Shown here: positions 35,945 to 45,511 of the stretch, in pieces
Position numbering within the stretch: the first letter of the stretch is position 1
Layout: every line of letters starts with the position of its first letter
Origin: Mycobacterium montefiorense
Lineage (GTDB): Bacteria; Actinomycetota; Actinomycetes; Mycobacteriales; Mycobacteriaceae
NCBI RefSeq assembly: GCF_003112775.1
Contig: NZ_BFCH01000018.1
Coordinates: 672,362-736,361, forward strand
DNA length: 64,000 bases
Direction of reading: 5' to 3'
Notes under the pieces: generated by a model
Databases searched by the model: none
The model's input: only the letters and a program-made list of their open reading frames with translations
Told to the model about the DNA's origin: nothing
Translations under genes and position numbers: made by a program

Positions 35945-38900
35945 TCACCTGCTGAGCACACCGATCCGTTGCAGGTCGGCGAGGTACTTCTCGATCAACT
36001 GCTGCGAGACGTGCGGGATGGCGCGACCGGAGTGTTCGACCGCGGACTGGAACTGCGCGCCAGGTACCGGTGATCCGGCGATAGCGAGCATGGGTTCACG
36101 GTAGACGTCCAGCACGGTCAGGACCGATTGGGCGCGCTCCCGCTCCGGCAGAGCGCGCATGGAGGTCTCGAACCTGGCCAGCCAGCTGGGGTAGTCGTCG
36201 ATCTTCTCGACCGGGTAGCCCGCGGCGATGATCCAGTCGACGAAGGTGTCCATGGAGATGCCGTCGTCGTGCGGGTTGGTGGTGTTGTACGTGTCGAAGG
36301 TGCTGCCGTGCCGCGGTCCAATCGCGGCGACGGCTTCGGCGAGGAAGTCGACCGGCAGGCCCTCGTAGTGCGGGCTGGCACCACCGGCGTGGTAGAAGGA
36401 CCGGGGAGCGACGCCGGTGGCCACCAGGCTGAACAACAGGCGCGTGAAGATGTCCGGTGCGTTGAGCTGTCCCGCATAGCGGCTGTCGGCGAGGATCATG
36501 CCCGGCCGGAACACCGCCACGGGCAGGCCACACAGATCATGTGCCTCACGCATCAACACCTCGCCGGCCCACTTGCTGATCCCATAACCGTTGGCGTAGC
36601 TGTCGCCGACGACACAGGCGGGAACGGAGCGGCGGATGTCGGTGTCTTCATCCACGAGCTGATGGGCCACGGCACTGACACCCATCGTGGAGATGTAGTG
36701 GATAGGTTTGAGCTTGGCCGTGATGGCCAGCCGGATCACTTCGGCGGTCCCAACCACGTTGGGGCCGAACAATTGTTGGTAGGGCAGCACGTGGTTGACG
36801 TGGGCCGCCGGGTGCACGATGAGGTCGACCGTCTCGGTCAGCCGCTGCCAGGTGGCGTCTTCGAGCCCGAAGTTGGGCTCGCCGATGTCTCCGGCCACGA
36901 CCTCGAGATGGTCTTCGGCCAGGGTCCGGAAGCGGTCGAGCAGCTTGGGGTCGGAGTCCAAAGCTGCCTCGATGCGCCCGCGCGCGTGCGCGGCGTCGGC
37001 GCCGCGCGTCAGACACACCAGGGTGCCGCCCGAATCCGCCAGCCGTTGCAGCCATTCCAAGCCGAGGAACCGCCCCAGGAAGCCGGTCGAGCCGGTGAGC
37101 AGGACGGTGCGGATCTCACAGGTGGGAGCCGGCAACGACATCGCTGTCTTCAGGATGTCGTCGTCGATGAATTTGTCCAGGCGCAGATCCCCGGCCAACA
37201 CCTCGTGGCTGGCGGTGTCGTGCACGGATGCGTAGCTGGGCCGTAGCGAGTCGGAATTACGATGGCGTTCAATATGATCGGCAATGCGCAGCAGATCCCC
37301 GGTCGGATCGATCACCACGCCGACTGGAACCTCGACACCGTAGATGTCGGCCAGCAGCGTCGAAAAGGTCAGCGCGGACAGCGAATCGCCGCCCAGATCG
37401 ATGAATCTGGCCTCGGGGGAGACGTCGGCCGCCGGCACGCCAAGGGTGGCCTGCACGGCCTTGCTGACGGTGGCCAGCACCGGCTGGTCGGCGCCGCCGG
37501 TGCGTAATGAGCGCAACTGCTGCAGTTGGTCGTCGGCCATCTCCGCGTAGAGCTGCTCCAGGCGCTCGCCGTAGCGGGCTTTGAGCTTGGGCCGCAAGAA
37601 TTTCCCAACGCCGGACAACAGCCCGTTGGCCAAGCTGAACGGGTCCGTCTCGATCAGGAAATCACGCGGGATCTCATATCCGTTGAGCGCGTTGTCGCGT
37701 GCGATGTGCCGGAGCGATTCGGCGATCGTCGAGGTGCCCACGCCGCCTTCGGTGGGCACGATCACGGCGAGCAGGAAAGATCGTTCGCTGTTGCCGTAGA
37801 CATAGATCTGGTGAATCAACGGGCTGGTCGAGTACAACGCCTCCAGCCGTGAGACAGCGACGAACTCGCCCTGCGCAAGCTTGATGACGTTGTTGCGGCG
37901 GTCCACGTAGCGCAATCGGTCGGTGCCGACCTCTGCCATGATGTCGCCGGTCTTGTAGTAGCCGTCCTCATCGAACATCGTCGCGGTGAGGTCGGGGCGG
38001 TTGTAGTAACCCGCCATGAATCGGGCCGACTTGACCGCCAACTCACCACGGGGATAGGGCTTGTCGGTGTTGAAGTAGCCGAGTTCGGGGACGTCGAGCA
38101 GCTTGTAATCGATCACCGGCGGTCGCAGCACATGCTCGTCGGCCACGATCATCCCGCCCGCGATCTCGGTGGACGAATAGCCGATCAGCAGGTGCTGGTC
38201 GAGCACGGTCTCCATGAAATCCTTGATTTCCGGGGACAGGGCCGCCGACCCGCAACCCACGGCCAGCACGCGGCCACCCAGAATCTGCTCGCGGATGGCG
38301 GTGGTCAGTTCCTCGGCCGCATCAGGCGACCCGCCTCCGCCCGGGGCTCGCCGATCTAACTCGCGCTGATAGTGGTGGTAGAACATCTCGCAGACCCGCG
38401 GTACCAGGCTCATCGAAGTCGGTCGTACCAGGGCTAGATCTTCGAACAGCGTCGACAGGTCACTCTTGGCGGCGAAATAGCTAGTACCGCCGTTGGCCAA
38501 GGTCAAAATCACGTAGCCGTAGCCGATCAGGTGACTCATCGGCATGTAGCTCAATGTGATGACCGGCTGATCGGACTGTGCGAGCCAGGTCCCGATACAC
38601 AGACTCTCGGTGAACATCGCGCCCTTGGGCGTGCCGGTGCTGCCGGACGTGTAGAACACCCATGCCAGCGGGTCCTCGTCACCCGGCGCTACGTGCAGCG
38701 GCGGAGCAGGGTGTGACATTCCCTGCGCGACAACGTCATCGAGTGTCTCGATGACCAATGCGCTGCCCGCGGCTTCCAACCGGGCGCGCGCCGACAGGTA
38801 ACTGGCGCGCTGGTCGTCATCACGGGACTCGTAGTCGAAGACGACAAGACGCTGAGGCGCGGTGCCGGCCAGGGCCGCCTCGACGGCAATCTCGAGGTTG

Positions 38901-39448
38901 TCGATTCCCACCGCGAAAATTCGTGGTTGCGTCTCGACGAGGATCGGTGCGTGCTGAGCGGCCGGTGCGTTGGTTTGTAAGGGCACCACCACGGCGCCGA
39001 GGTGAATGCAGGCGCATTCGATCGCCGTGTAGTCGATGCTGGCGAACCCCAGCACGCACACGAAATCCCCGGTCCGGACCGGATACCGCTCGTGATGGTG
39101 CCAATCACCGGCCAGCGCTTGGACACGCGCCCACAGGTCCGCATAGCTGACGGTCTCAAAGCGCGGCAGGTATTTCAGCGTCGAACGGCCCGTCGCGGGA
39201 TCCGTAATCACCTCGCGGACACGCTGTCCCAGCGCCGGCCGGTCGGCGTAGCCGCGCAACACCGTCGCCATGACCTCGCCGATCCGAAGCCTGGGTGCGC
39301 GGGCTGCGGCGGCGATTCGTTCGTCCGGCCGGGTAGCGCAAAACTGCATGTCGTCGGCGTAGAGTCGCTCGCGCCGGCGTGCCAGTCGTTCCCATTGGTC
39401 CTGCTGGGCGCCCGGATCCTTTACGTCACTGCGGCCGACGAACGCCAT
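35945..39448 (-). CDS. car: Carboxylic acid reductase (CAR, FadD9-like)
   Basis: 1167 aa with the full A-PCP-R plan. The adenylation domain has FYTSGSTGTPKGAM (265-278) and YYKTGDIMAEV near 498-508. The carrier domain has Ser689 in LGGDSLSAL for the phosphopantetheine arm. The terminal reductase domain has LLTGSTGFLGRFLG (783-796) for NADPH and Tyr/Lys in NGYGISKWAGE. CARs reduce free carboxylic acids to aldehydes with ATP and NADPH and need a phosphopantetheinyl transferase. It sits 36 bp after an SDR and is the centre of the seven-gene TetR-led operon, where an acid-to-aldehyde step fits with the P450 and SDR. Confidence 0.93.
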   Translation of the reverse strand: MAFVGRSDVKDPGAQQDQWERLARRRERLYADDMQFCATRPDERIAAAARAPRLRIGEVMATVLRGYADRPALGQRVREVITDPATGRSTLKYLPRFETVSYADLWARVQALAGDWHHHERYPVRTGDFVCVLGFASIDYTAIECACIHLGAVVVPLQTNAPAAQHAPILVETQPRIFAVGIDNLEIAVEAALAGTAPQRLVVFDYESRDDDQRASYLSARARLEAAGSALVIETLDDVVAQGMSHPAPPLHVAPGDEDPLAWVFYTSGSTGTPKGAMFTESLCIGTWLAQSDQPVITLSYMPMSHLIGYGYVILTLANGGTSYFAAKSDLSTLFEDLALVRPTSMSLVPRVCEMFYHHYQRELDRRAPGGGGSPDAAEELTTAIREQILGGRVLAVGCGSAALSPEIKDFMETVLDQHLLIGYSSTEIAGGMIVADEHVLRPPVIDYKLLDVPELGYFNTDKPYPRGELAVKSARFMAGYYNRPDLTATMFDEDGYYKTGDIMAEVGTDRLRYVDRRNNVIKLAQGEFVAVSRLEALYSTSPLIHQIYVYGNSERSFLLAVIVPTEGGVGTSTIAESLRHIARDNALNGYEIPRDFLIETDPFSLANGLLSGVGKFLRPKLKARYGERLEQLYAEMADDQLQQLRSLRTGGADQPVLATVSKAVQATLGVPAADVSPEARFIDLGGDSLSALTFSTLLADIYGVEVPVGVVIDPTGDLLRIADHIERHRNSDSLRPSYASVHDTASHEVLAGDLRLDKFIDDDILKTAMSLPAPTCEIRTVLLTGSTGFLGRFLGLEWLQRLADSGGTLVCLTRGADAAHARGRIEAALDSDPKLLDRFRTLAEDHLEVVAGDIGEPNFGLEDATWQRLTETVDLIVHPAAHVNHVLPYQQLFGPNVVGTAEVIRLAITAKLKPIHYISTMGVSAVAHQLVDEDTDIRRSVPACVVGDSYANGYGISKWAGEVLMREAHDLCGLPVAVFRPGMILADSRYAGQLNAPDIFTRLLFSLVATGVAPRSFYHAGGASPHYEGLPVDFLAEAVAAIGPRHGSTFDTYNTTNPHDDGISMDTFVDWIIAAGYPVEKIDDYPSWLARFETSMRALPERERAQSVLTVLDVYREPMLAIAGSPVPGAQFQSAVEHSGRAIPHVSQQLIEKYLADLQRIGVLSR

Positions 39449-39484
39449 AGTTCACCACTTCCCTGTATCGGAGCCATCCGCGTG

Positions 39485-40432
39485 TCATTCCGGATAGGTG
39501 ACGCCGGTGAGTTCTTCGGAGAGCTGCCACAGTTGCTGCATATCGATCTCGCTGCGCGCGAGCCGTGGCACGCCGGCGAATGTGACTCCGCCTCCGGCGG
39601 TTTCGTAAAAGCCCCGCGGTCCGTAGTAGCGTCCCCCTTCGGCGTCCGCCGAAACCGACGCGTACAGGGTCGGTTTGATGCCCTCGTCGATGTCAAGCCA
39701 CATGAACGGCAGCAGCCGCCAGGTCAATCGGGTGAGGCGCGCCTGCAGCGTCGGTTTGTCCCGCCCATATGATGCGCCGCTGAGCAGGTTGGTCTTGCTC
39801 AGCCCAGGATGCGCGGCGTTGGAGATCACGCCCCAGCCGCTGCGGTTGCTGCGCCGGTCGAGTTCGGCGGCGAACATCAACTGCGCCAGCTTGGCGATGC
39901 CGTATGAGACCATCGGTTTGTAGCCGTTCCGGGCGTTGGGGTCGTCGAAGGTCAGCTTCGGTTGGGTCGCCTCGATGCTGCTCACGGTCACTACCCTCGA
40001 CGCCTTCGCTGCGCGCAGCAGCGGCATCAGGTGCCCCGTCAGAGCAAAGTGGCCCAAATGGTTGGCGCCGAACTGCAACTCGAAGCCGTCGCTGGTCAGC
40101 TGGCGCTGTGGCGGAGTCATGACGCCGGCGTTGTTGATCAAGACGTCTATCGGCCGGCCCTCGGCCGCCAGTTCTTCCCCCAGTGCTGCAATGCTTTCCA
40201 ACGAGGCCAAATCCAGCCGTTTGATGCTGAGCTTCGCGGCGGGCACCTCGCGGCGGATCTCGGCAATGGCGGCCTCACCCTTGGCCTTGCTCCGGATGGC
40301 CATCACGACATCGGCGCCGGCGGCCGCCAACCGCTTCGCCAGACCGAATCCCAGACCACTGTTAGCCCCGGTGACGACCGCGCACTTGCCGGACAGATCC
40401 GGCACGGCCAATGTGAGATTCGGCTTCACCAT
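39485..40432 (-). CDS. SDR family oxidoreductase (retinol-dehydrogenase-like)
   Basis: 315 aa from ATG 40432, overlapping the P450 stop by 7 bp; the frame is open upstream but that part lies in the P450 gene. Cofactor motif [26 protein letters not shown] with NADP-type [18 protein letters not shown], the catalytic Ser in VSSIEA and Tyr/Lys in [10 protein letters not shown]. This is the common mycobacterial SDR group resembling retinol dehydrogenases. In this operon it may act on the alcohol/aldehyde pair linked to the P450 and the CAR. Confidence 0.87.
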   Translation of the reverse strand: MVKPNLTLAVPDLSGKCAVVTGANSGLGFGLAKRLAAAGADVVMAIRSKAKGEAAIAEIRREVPAAKLSIKRLDLASLESIAALGEELAAEGRPIDVLINNAGVMTPPQRQLTSDGFELQFGANHLGHFALTGHLMPLLRAAKASRVVTVSSIEATQPKLTFDDPNARNGYKPMVSYGIAKLAQLMFAAELDRRSNRSGWGVISNAAHPGLSKTNLLSGASYGRDKPTLQARLTRLTWRLLPFMWLDIDEGIKPTLYASVSADAEGGRYYGPRGFYETAGGGVTFAGVPRLARSEIDMQQLWQLSEELTGVTYPE

Positions 40433-41655
40433 GTGACGGGAAGCTCGTAGACGCCGTAGGCCAACGTATCGTGCTTGAACGGAAGTTCCTCGACCGGTAC
40501 CGCCAGCCGCAATGTCGGCACGCGACGCAGCAAGGTCGGCAGCACAATCTGTAATTCCATGCGGGCCAGCTGTTGTCCCACGCATTGGTGGCGGCCGTAG
40601 CCGAACCCGACGTGTGCGCCGTCGTCGCGGGCGAGGTCGAGCTGGTCGGCGTTGGGGAATTGACGGGTATCCCAGTTCGCCGGTGCGACATCGAGAATGA
40701 TGCCGTCGCCGGCACGGATCGTCTCGCCGCCGACTTCTATGTCCTCGACGGCGATGCGACGCTGACCGGTTTGGATGATGCTCAGATAGCGCATCAGCTC
40801 CTCGACGGCATTGGCGATCGCCTTCGGTTCATCGGTGTCGCACAACAACTGCCGCTGATCAGGGTGTTCGAGCAGGGCCGCAATGCTGAGGCTGATCATG
40901 TTCGCGGTGGTCTCGTGACCGGCGATCAGCACGCCGAGGGCCAGCTGGGTCGCTTCTCGCACGCTGATCTCTTCGGCGTTGACCCGCTCTGCCAGATCGG
41001 ATACCAAATCCTCTGAGGGACTCTGCATCCTGGTACGAATCAGCTTGGCGATGTACTTCGCCAACGAGGCGGCACCGGAAGCGGTGTCCTCTTCGGTCGC
41101 GTAGCGTCCGGTGCCCCGTTGGGCTTGCTCCTGGAAGAAATCTGCGTCCTCGTACGGCACACCCAACATCTCACTGATGACCAGGGAGGGGACCGGCAGC
41201 GCCAGCGTGCTGACGATGTCGCCGGGATTGGGGCCGGCCAACAGGGCGTCGATGCGTTCGTCGGCGATTTTGCGCACCGCCGGGCGCAGCCCTTCGACGC
41301 GCTTGAAAGTGAAGGGCTTGGACAACATTCGGCGGTAGCGAGTGTGCTCTTCGGCGTCCGAGGTGAACACCGAGCGCGGCCGCTTGTGCACGGTCGCCAG
41401 CATCCCCTCGTTCCAGTGTGGATAGCCCGGCAGCCGGTCGTCGACGCTGGTGCGCGAATCGGTGAACAGCGACCGTATCGCGTCGTAGCCATGGATCAAC
41501 CACGGAGTGCTGCCATCCCAGATCCGCACTCGGCTCAACTGTTTGGTTATGTTGAGCGCCAGCGATTCCGGGGGAGGAACGAACGGGCAGCCGGCGGCGC
41601 GCGTCATCGGGAAATCCGGGATGTCGGTGGCAGCATCCGTTGAGATGTCGGTCAT
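40426..41655 (-). CDS. Cytochrome P450 (CYP105-like)
   Basis: 409 aa. N-terminus [16 protein letters not shown] is typical of the CYP105 group. The I-helix [12 protein letters not shown], ExxR in EELMR, and the heme loop [19 protein letters not shown] with the Cys ligand are intact. It starts 25 bp after the TetR stop and overlaps the SDR gene. No ferredoxin gene is next to it. Together with the CAR, SDR, amidohydrolase and M24 genes it forms one transcriptional unit. The substrate is unknown; CYP105 enzymes act on many natural products and xenobiotics. Confidence 0.92.
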   Translation of the reverse strand: MTDISTDAATDIPDFPMTRAAGCPFVPPPESLALNITKQLSRVRIWDGSTPWLIHGYDAIRSLFTDSRTSVDDRLPGYPHWNEGMLATVHKRPRSVFTSDAEEHTRYRRMLSKPFTFKRVEGLRPAVRKIADERIDALLAGPNPGDIVSTLALPVPSLVISEMLGVPYEDADFFQEQAQRGTGRYATEEDTASGAASLAKYIAKLIRTRMQSPSEDLVSDLAERVNAEEISVREATQLALGVLIAGHETTANMISLSIAALLEHPDQRQLLCDTDEPKAIANAVEELMRYLSIIQTGQRRIAVEDIEVGGETIRAGDGIILDVAPANWDTRQFPNADQLDLARDDGAHVGFGYGRHQCVGQQLARMELQIVLPTLLRRVPTLRLAVPVEELPFKHDTLAYGVYELPVTW

Positions 41656-41680
41656 CGTGCTCCTTGCCTTTCGCCGGTGC

Positions 41681-42358
41681 TCAGTCGCCGGCTGCGCTCA
41701 CATGAACCGGCGCGCGCCACAATCCGACAATCGCGTCGATCAAGCCCTCACCGGCGACCGGCCAACTCGAACGCGACCGCGCCCCGTGCTCGGCCAGTGC
41801 GCCTTCATGCTCGGCACAGGTGTGCATCAGCAGATTTCGGACCATGACGATCCGTTCGGATCGCACCCGCTTGGGCAGATCGGGAAGGCATCGGGTGATG
41901 CCCTCGATCGTCTGCACCAGCTTCGGGGACATCAGGGCGTCTTTGGTGACCACGTGGTGATAGGTGGGGTCGGCCATGGCCTGGGCCGCGAAACGCGCAT
42001 ACCAGCTGGGCGTGCCCAGGGCGGCCAGGTGGTCGGTGAGCGGCCGCACCAAAGTGCTGACCCAATCCCGCAACTCGGTCGAATGCCCGATTTCGCTCAA
42101 CATCTGGGCACGGAGTTCTTCGATCGGCTCGCGGTGCTTGCTTTCAATCGCGCGCAGCAATTCGGTCCGTGTTCCGAAGTGATAGCAAGCGGCTGCGTTG
42201 TTGCCCTGCCCGGCGGCTTCACTGATCTGCCGGTTGGACACGGCATACATTCCGCGCTCGGCAAACAACTCTTCGGCGGCCGACAAGATCGCCTCCCGCG
42301 TATTCGTCGAGCGGTGGGAGCGTGCCGTCGGCTCAGCTTTCACCGCCTCAGTGAACAC
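41681..42358 (-). CDS. TetR-family regulator heading the P450-CAR operon
   Basis: 225 aa. Helix-turn-helix region: TREAILSAAEELFAERGMYAVSNRQISEAAGQGNNAAACYHFGTRTELLRAI. The C-terminal part is helical (TetR_C-like, with WVSTLVRPLTDHLAALG). It is first in a same-strand series with P450, SDR, CAR, amidohydrolase and two M24 genes, all within 36 bp of one another. A perfect 12-bp inverted repeat lies 6 bp upstream of its start, the expected site for autorepression that would control the whole operon. Confidence 0.87.
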   Translation of the reverse strand: MFTEAVKAEPTARSHRSTNTREAILSAAEELFAERGMYAVSNRQISEAAGQGNNAAACYHFGTRTELLRAIESKHREPIEELRAQMLSEIGHSTELRDWVSTLVRPLTDHLAALGTPSWYARFAAQAMADPTYHHVVTKDALMSPKLVQTIEGITRCLPDLPKRVRSERIVMVRNLLMHTCAEHEGALAEHGARSRSSWPVAGEGLIDAIVGLWRAPVHVSAAGD

Positions 42359-42363
42359 TGCTC

Positions 42364-42397
42364 GACGGATTAAATCAAGCCGTTTATTTAATCCGTC
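42364..42397. promoter_or_regulatory. Perfect 12-bp inverted repeat, probable TetR operator
   Basis: Arms GACGGATTAAAT (42364-42375) and ATTTAATCCGTC (42386-42397) are exact reverse complements with a 10-base spacer. They are AT-rich in a GC-rich genome and lie just upstream of the TetR start codon. This position would block transcription of the regulator and the genes after it. Confidence 0.75.
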
Positions 42398-42483
42398 TCA
42401 CTTGCACGCTAGCGTCGATCTCGGGATTCCAGGACGCGCAATGCTTTGGTGGCAATGCGCCCACGAACTAACGCCTCACGTCA

Positions 42484-43383
42484 CTAACTGGGCTTGCGTA
42501 GATGCGGACCCAGCAGTGATTCCCAGCCGCGCTGCATGTTCTGAAACTCTTCCTCGCAGTTGCCGGCTCGATCGTCCGGCAGATCTCCGGAGGAGACGAT
42601 GCTGGCGTTGGCGGCCGGATTAGAGCCGTAGATCCAGCACTCCCAGTTGTACATCCGGGTGATGTCCATGGAATGCCCATCCCAGAACGGTAATTCATTG
42701 GCGTCGCCTGACTCTTTCGCGCTGAGCTTCCATTCCGTCGCCGTGTTGGTTGCGATGCGAACACCGTCGGGATAGGACTTTCCGTCGGCGCCGGGGTTGA
42801 GAAGCATGAACGCGGAAAGTTGGTTAGCCACGTCCTCCTCGCGCCCGGTGAATGCCAGCTGGTAGATGGCGAGCGTGGCGTGGCCGAGCTCGTGATACGC
42901 CGCGGAGATCGTTTCGTCGACCGCAGGGGTTGCCGGGTCGGGTATGCCGCTGCCCGCCGCGAGCTTTTCGGCGTGTTCTCTGGCCTCGTAGCAGAGGTCT
43001 ATCTCGTTGGCGTCGGGAAGGTAGAAGTCGTTGTTCGTGTCGCATTGCTTACCGACCACGGTCAAGTCGGACGGCAGCACCAAGGTGTCCTCGATGTGCT
43101 GTGCGAGGCCCTCCAGTACCTTCGCGTCCTGCATAAGCTGGCGGCCGCGCTGCGCCTCCGGTGTGGTGGCGTCTTCATAGCGAATTTTCACTGCCCCCAA
43201 CCCGGGCAGCGTCGGCTCGCCGGGCTGCTTCGACTTCGGGGCCTGCGTCGAAGACTGGGCGGCAGGCGGATTGGAGGCGGCCGGGTGGCCAGTGGGCCCA
43301 CCACAACCGGCGGCGAAGAGTCCCAGACACGCCCCGAGTACGACAATTGGTGTCGTTATCGCTGTCGTCGTTGTCACTCGCAC
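42484..43383 (-). CDS. DUF4344-type putative metallopeptidase lipoprotein
   Basis: 299 aa from GTG 43383. Lipoprotein signal with lipobox LFAAGC (Cys27), followed by a Pro/Ser/Gln linker. The zinc-peptidase motif HELGH is at residues 164-168 (AAYHELGHATLAIYQLAFTGREEDVANQLSAF), with the downstream Glu/Asp-rich FTGREEDVANQ typical of DUF4344. C-terminal WDGHSMDITRMYNWECWIYGSNP and a Cys pair would be stabilising. It should sit on the outer face of the membrane. Substrate unknown. Another lipoprotein gene lies upstream on the same strand, 75 bp away. Confidence 0.82.
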   Translation of the reverse strand: MRVTTTTAITTPIVVLGACLGLFAAGCGGPTGHPAASNPPAAQSSTQAPKSKQPGEPTLPGLGAVKIRYEDATTPEAQRGRQLMQDAKVLEGLAQHIEDTLVLPSDLTVVGKQCDTNNDFYLPDANEIDLCYEAREHAEKLAAGSGIPDPATPAVDETISAAYHELGHATLAIYQLAFTGREEDVANQLSAFMLLNPGADGKSYPDGVRIATNTATEWKLSAKESGDANELPFWDGHSMDITRMYNWECWIYGSNPAANASIVSSGDLPDDRAGNCEEEFQNMQRGWESLLGPHLRKPS

Positions 43384-43458
43384 CGCCTCGTTCGATCCGT
43401 GCTTAGCCAGCCGGCATCGTGAAGCTTCGAGGACCGTGCGACGGACGGCCGCACTGGT

Positions 43459-44088
43459 TCAGCCGCCGAGCCCCTTCTTCACGGCCGCATCCTGCTTCTG
43501 GCCGACGTCGTTGACGAAGTCCGGCGGCGGGAGCGTGTCGGGCGGGCCGTCGAATTCGAGCGTGACGAAGGCCTTGCCCTCGGTGAAGAGCACCACCGCG
43601 ATGCCCTTGGAGTTGTCGGGGGAATTGCCGGACACCACCGTTCCGTCCGTGCCGATCTTGAGCGCCTGCGTCTCGGGATGTTTGATGGCGCCACCCTGTG
43701 ACGATTTCGCGGCGTTCAATGCGCTGGTCGCCGCATCTGGGTCGGCCAGCACCTGGATGGTGTCTTTGATGACGTGACTCTTGTCTTCGGTGCTGAACGT
43801 CGTCGCCGCACCGGGCTGGCCGTTCGGGTTGTTCGTCGGCGGCGTGCCCGTGAAGGGCACCGGCGCGTCGATATCGGTCGCTTGGATCAACCAACCGGTG
43901 TAGTCGTTCCCCTGTGTCGGCCCCAACGACGGCGACGAGCTGGGCGCCGCGCTGCTCTTACTGGTCGACGACGTTGCCGATCCCGATGTTGTCGGAGATG
44001 GCTTCTCATTGCCGCCGCAGCCGGCCACGGACAGCGCCAGCACAGTTGCTGCGGCGACCCCCGCGAAAACCGGTTGTGAAAGCCTCAT
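43459..44088 (-). CDS. Putative lipoprotein of unknown function
   Basis: 209 aa from ATG 44088; a longer frame to 44136 adds a charged stretch before the signal and was not used. The signal MRLSQPVFAGVAAATVLALSVAGC ends in a lipobox (SVAGC). A Ser/Thr linker follows, then a globular part beginning YTGWLIQATDIDAPVPFTG and ending VGQKQDAAVKKGLG. Its layout is like other mycobacterial lipoproteins with a single alpha/beta domain. I do not recognise the family. It probably forms a unit with the DUF4344 lipoprotein gene downstream. Confidence 0.75.
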   Translation of the reverse strand: MRLSQPVFAGVAAATVLALSVAGCGGNEKPSPTTSGSATSSTSKSSAAPSSSPSLGPTQGNDYTGWLIQATDIDAPVPFTGTPPTNNPNGQPGAATTFSTEDKSHVIKDTIQVLADPDAATSALNAAKSSQGGAIKHPETQALKIGTDGTVVSGNSPDNSKGIAVVLFTEGKAFVTLEFDGPPDTLPPPDFVNDVGQKQDAAVKKGLGG

Positions 44089-44193
44089 CGGCTCGTGCTC
44101 CTTCCAGGCTGGATCTGGCGACGGAGTCGATTTCACCCCAAACGCACAGTACAGTGCGCTTGTTCCAAGACGGCCCGGGCACCGATTCGAGGG

Positions 44194-45003
44194 CTAATCC
44201 AGCTGGTCACGCAGGGCTGTCAAGGTGTTGGCCAGAATGCGCGACACCTGCATCTGTGACACCCCGATTCGCTCCGCGATCTGGCTTTGCGTCATCGATT
44301 CGAAGAATCGCATGTGCAGAACCTCGCGCTCGCGCTGCGGGAGCGCGGTCACTAGGGAGCGCACCGCTTCACGGTCGGTGATGTGGTCGATCTGGGGGTC
44401 GACGGCACCCACCGCGTCGGCGATGCGGCGAGAGTTGCCGGAGTCGTCGGGACCAACCGGGGCATCCAGTGAGTCGAGTTGGTAGGCATCGCCTGCGACG
44501 AGGCATTCGACGATCTCGTCGTGCGGGACTCCCAGCTCCGCCGACAGCTCGCGCGCGGTCGGTGCCCTGCCCAGCTTCTGAACTAAATCGCCTGTGGCCC
44601 TGCCGATTTGCACATGGAGCTCACGCAGTCGCCGTGGCACCCGCATGCCCCAGCTGTAGTCGCGGAAATGCCGTCGGACCTCGCCCATCATGGTGGGGAT
44701 CGCGAACCCGATGAAACTAGGTCCTTTGTCGGGGTCGAATCGGTTGATGGCGTTCATCAGTCCCAGGCGCGCCACCTGGGTTAAGTCGTCGAGACCTTCG
44801 CCCCGTCGTCCGAAGTGGCGGGCGACGTGGTCGGCGAGCGGGAGACACCGCGTCACGATGCATTCGCGCTGACGCTGGTATTCGTGCGATTCGGCAGGCA
44901 TCGAGCGCAGCATCATGAACATTGCGATGACGTCGTCGTAGGAATCGTCGTTGCGAGTCTTAGCCGGCCGAGTGGGCCGGGGTGGAGCAAGGGCTTCGGG
45001 CAT
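44194..45003 (-). CDS. SigF-like RNA polymerase sigma factor (SigB/SigF group)
   Basis: 269 aa from ATG 45003 with AGGA right before it. Region 2: DDLTQVARLGLMNAINRFDPDKGPSFIGFAIPTMMGEVRRHFRD. Region 3: RVPRRLRELHVQIGRATGDLVQKLGRAPTARELSAELGV. Region 4.2: MTQSQIAERIGVSQMQVSRILANTL. All three are complete, so it should be an active group 3 sigma factor. The anti-sigma gene (RsbW/UsfX type) that normally precedes sigF is not next to it, so this is likely a SigF paralogue rather than the main copy. Its N-terminus is Pro-rich. Confidence 0.88.
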   Translation of the reverse strand: MPEALAPPRPTRPAKTRNDDSYDDVIAMFMMLRSMPAESHEYQRQRECIVTRCLPLADHVARHFGRRGEGLDDLTQVARLGLMNAINRFDPDKGPSFIGFAIPTMMGEVRRHFRDYSWGMRVPRRLRELHVQIGRATGDLVQKLGRAPTARELSAELGVPHDEIVECLVAGDAYQLDSLDAPVGPDDSGNSRRIADAVGAVDPQIDHITDREAVRSLVTALPQREREVLHMRFFESMTQSQIAERIGVSQMQVSRILANTLTALRDQLD

Positions 45004-45511
45004 CTTCCTAAGCGCCCCCGCCCGGCTCGACGGTTTTGAAAATATCTGTGCACCAAAGGCTTTGCATTGCAAGCACACTTCCCAAAGTCGCGGGCAGCGA
45101 GGCATCGCAGGCGTGCGCACGGCACTCCACTGACCTATCCGTCGACACGGTTCAGCTGTTTTCAGCACGCAGGAACGGAAGGGCGGCCCAGGGAGGTAAA
45201 TGCCGGAGCCAAGCCCAGCAGCCGTGCGGCTGGCTGACCGCTTTTAGCTAAACGGCGACGTGTCCAGATCGGGCTTAATTTCCGATCCTACGCCCCAAGC
45301 ACCCGCTTCGGTGATTCTTTGTGTTTACTCGTCCGCCGGGCAACCCCGTCAAGATCGGCAGCCGCGTGTGGTTCCGCAGGTCGCCCCACCAAACGATCTC
45401 CCGCAGTCGGTTCCGGTGGAGAGTGGGTACTGTTCGGCAAATGTCGGTGACCAGCGCCGAGGGGCGCGCCTGCGAGCATCATCGCGACCACGATTCCCGA
45501 AGGCGGTGGCG
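45004..45511. other. 508-bp intergenic region without a recognised gene
   Basis: This gap lies between the divergent sigma factor and SDR genes and must hold both promoters. Frames inside it have no family features. AT-rich patches (GCTTTTAGCTAAACGG near 45238-45253, GGCTTAATTTCCGATCC near 45274) could be promoter parts. GGGTAC near 45427 resembles a SigF -10, but no GTTT-type -35 lies at the right distance. No RNA gene was found. Confidence 0.5.

Noticed and set aside
45405..45440. Possible SigF-type promoter (GGGTAC near 45427)
   Set aside because: The nearest GGTT is only 12 bases upstream; the expected GTTT with a 15-17-base spacer is not there on either strand.
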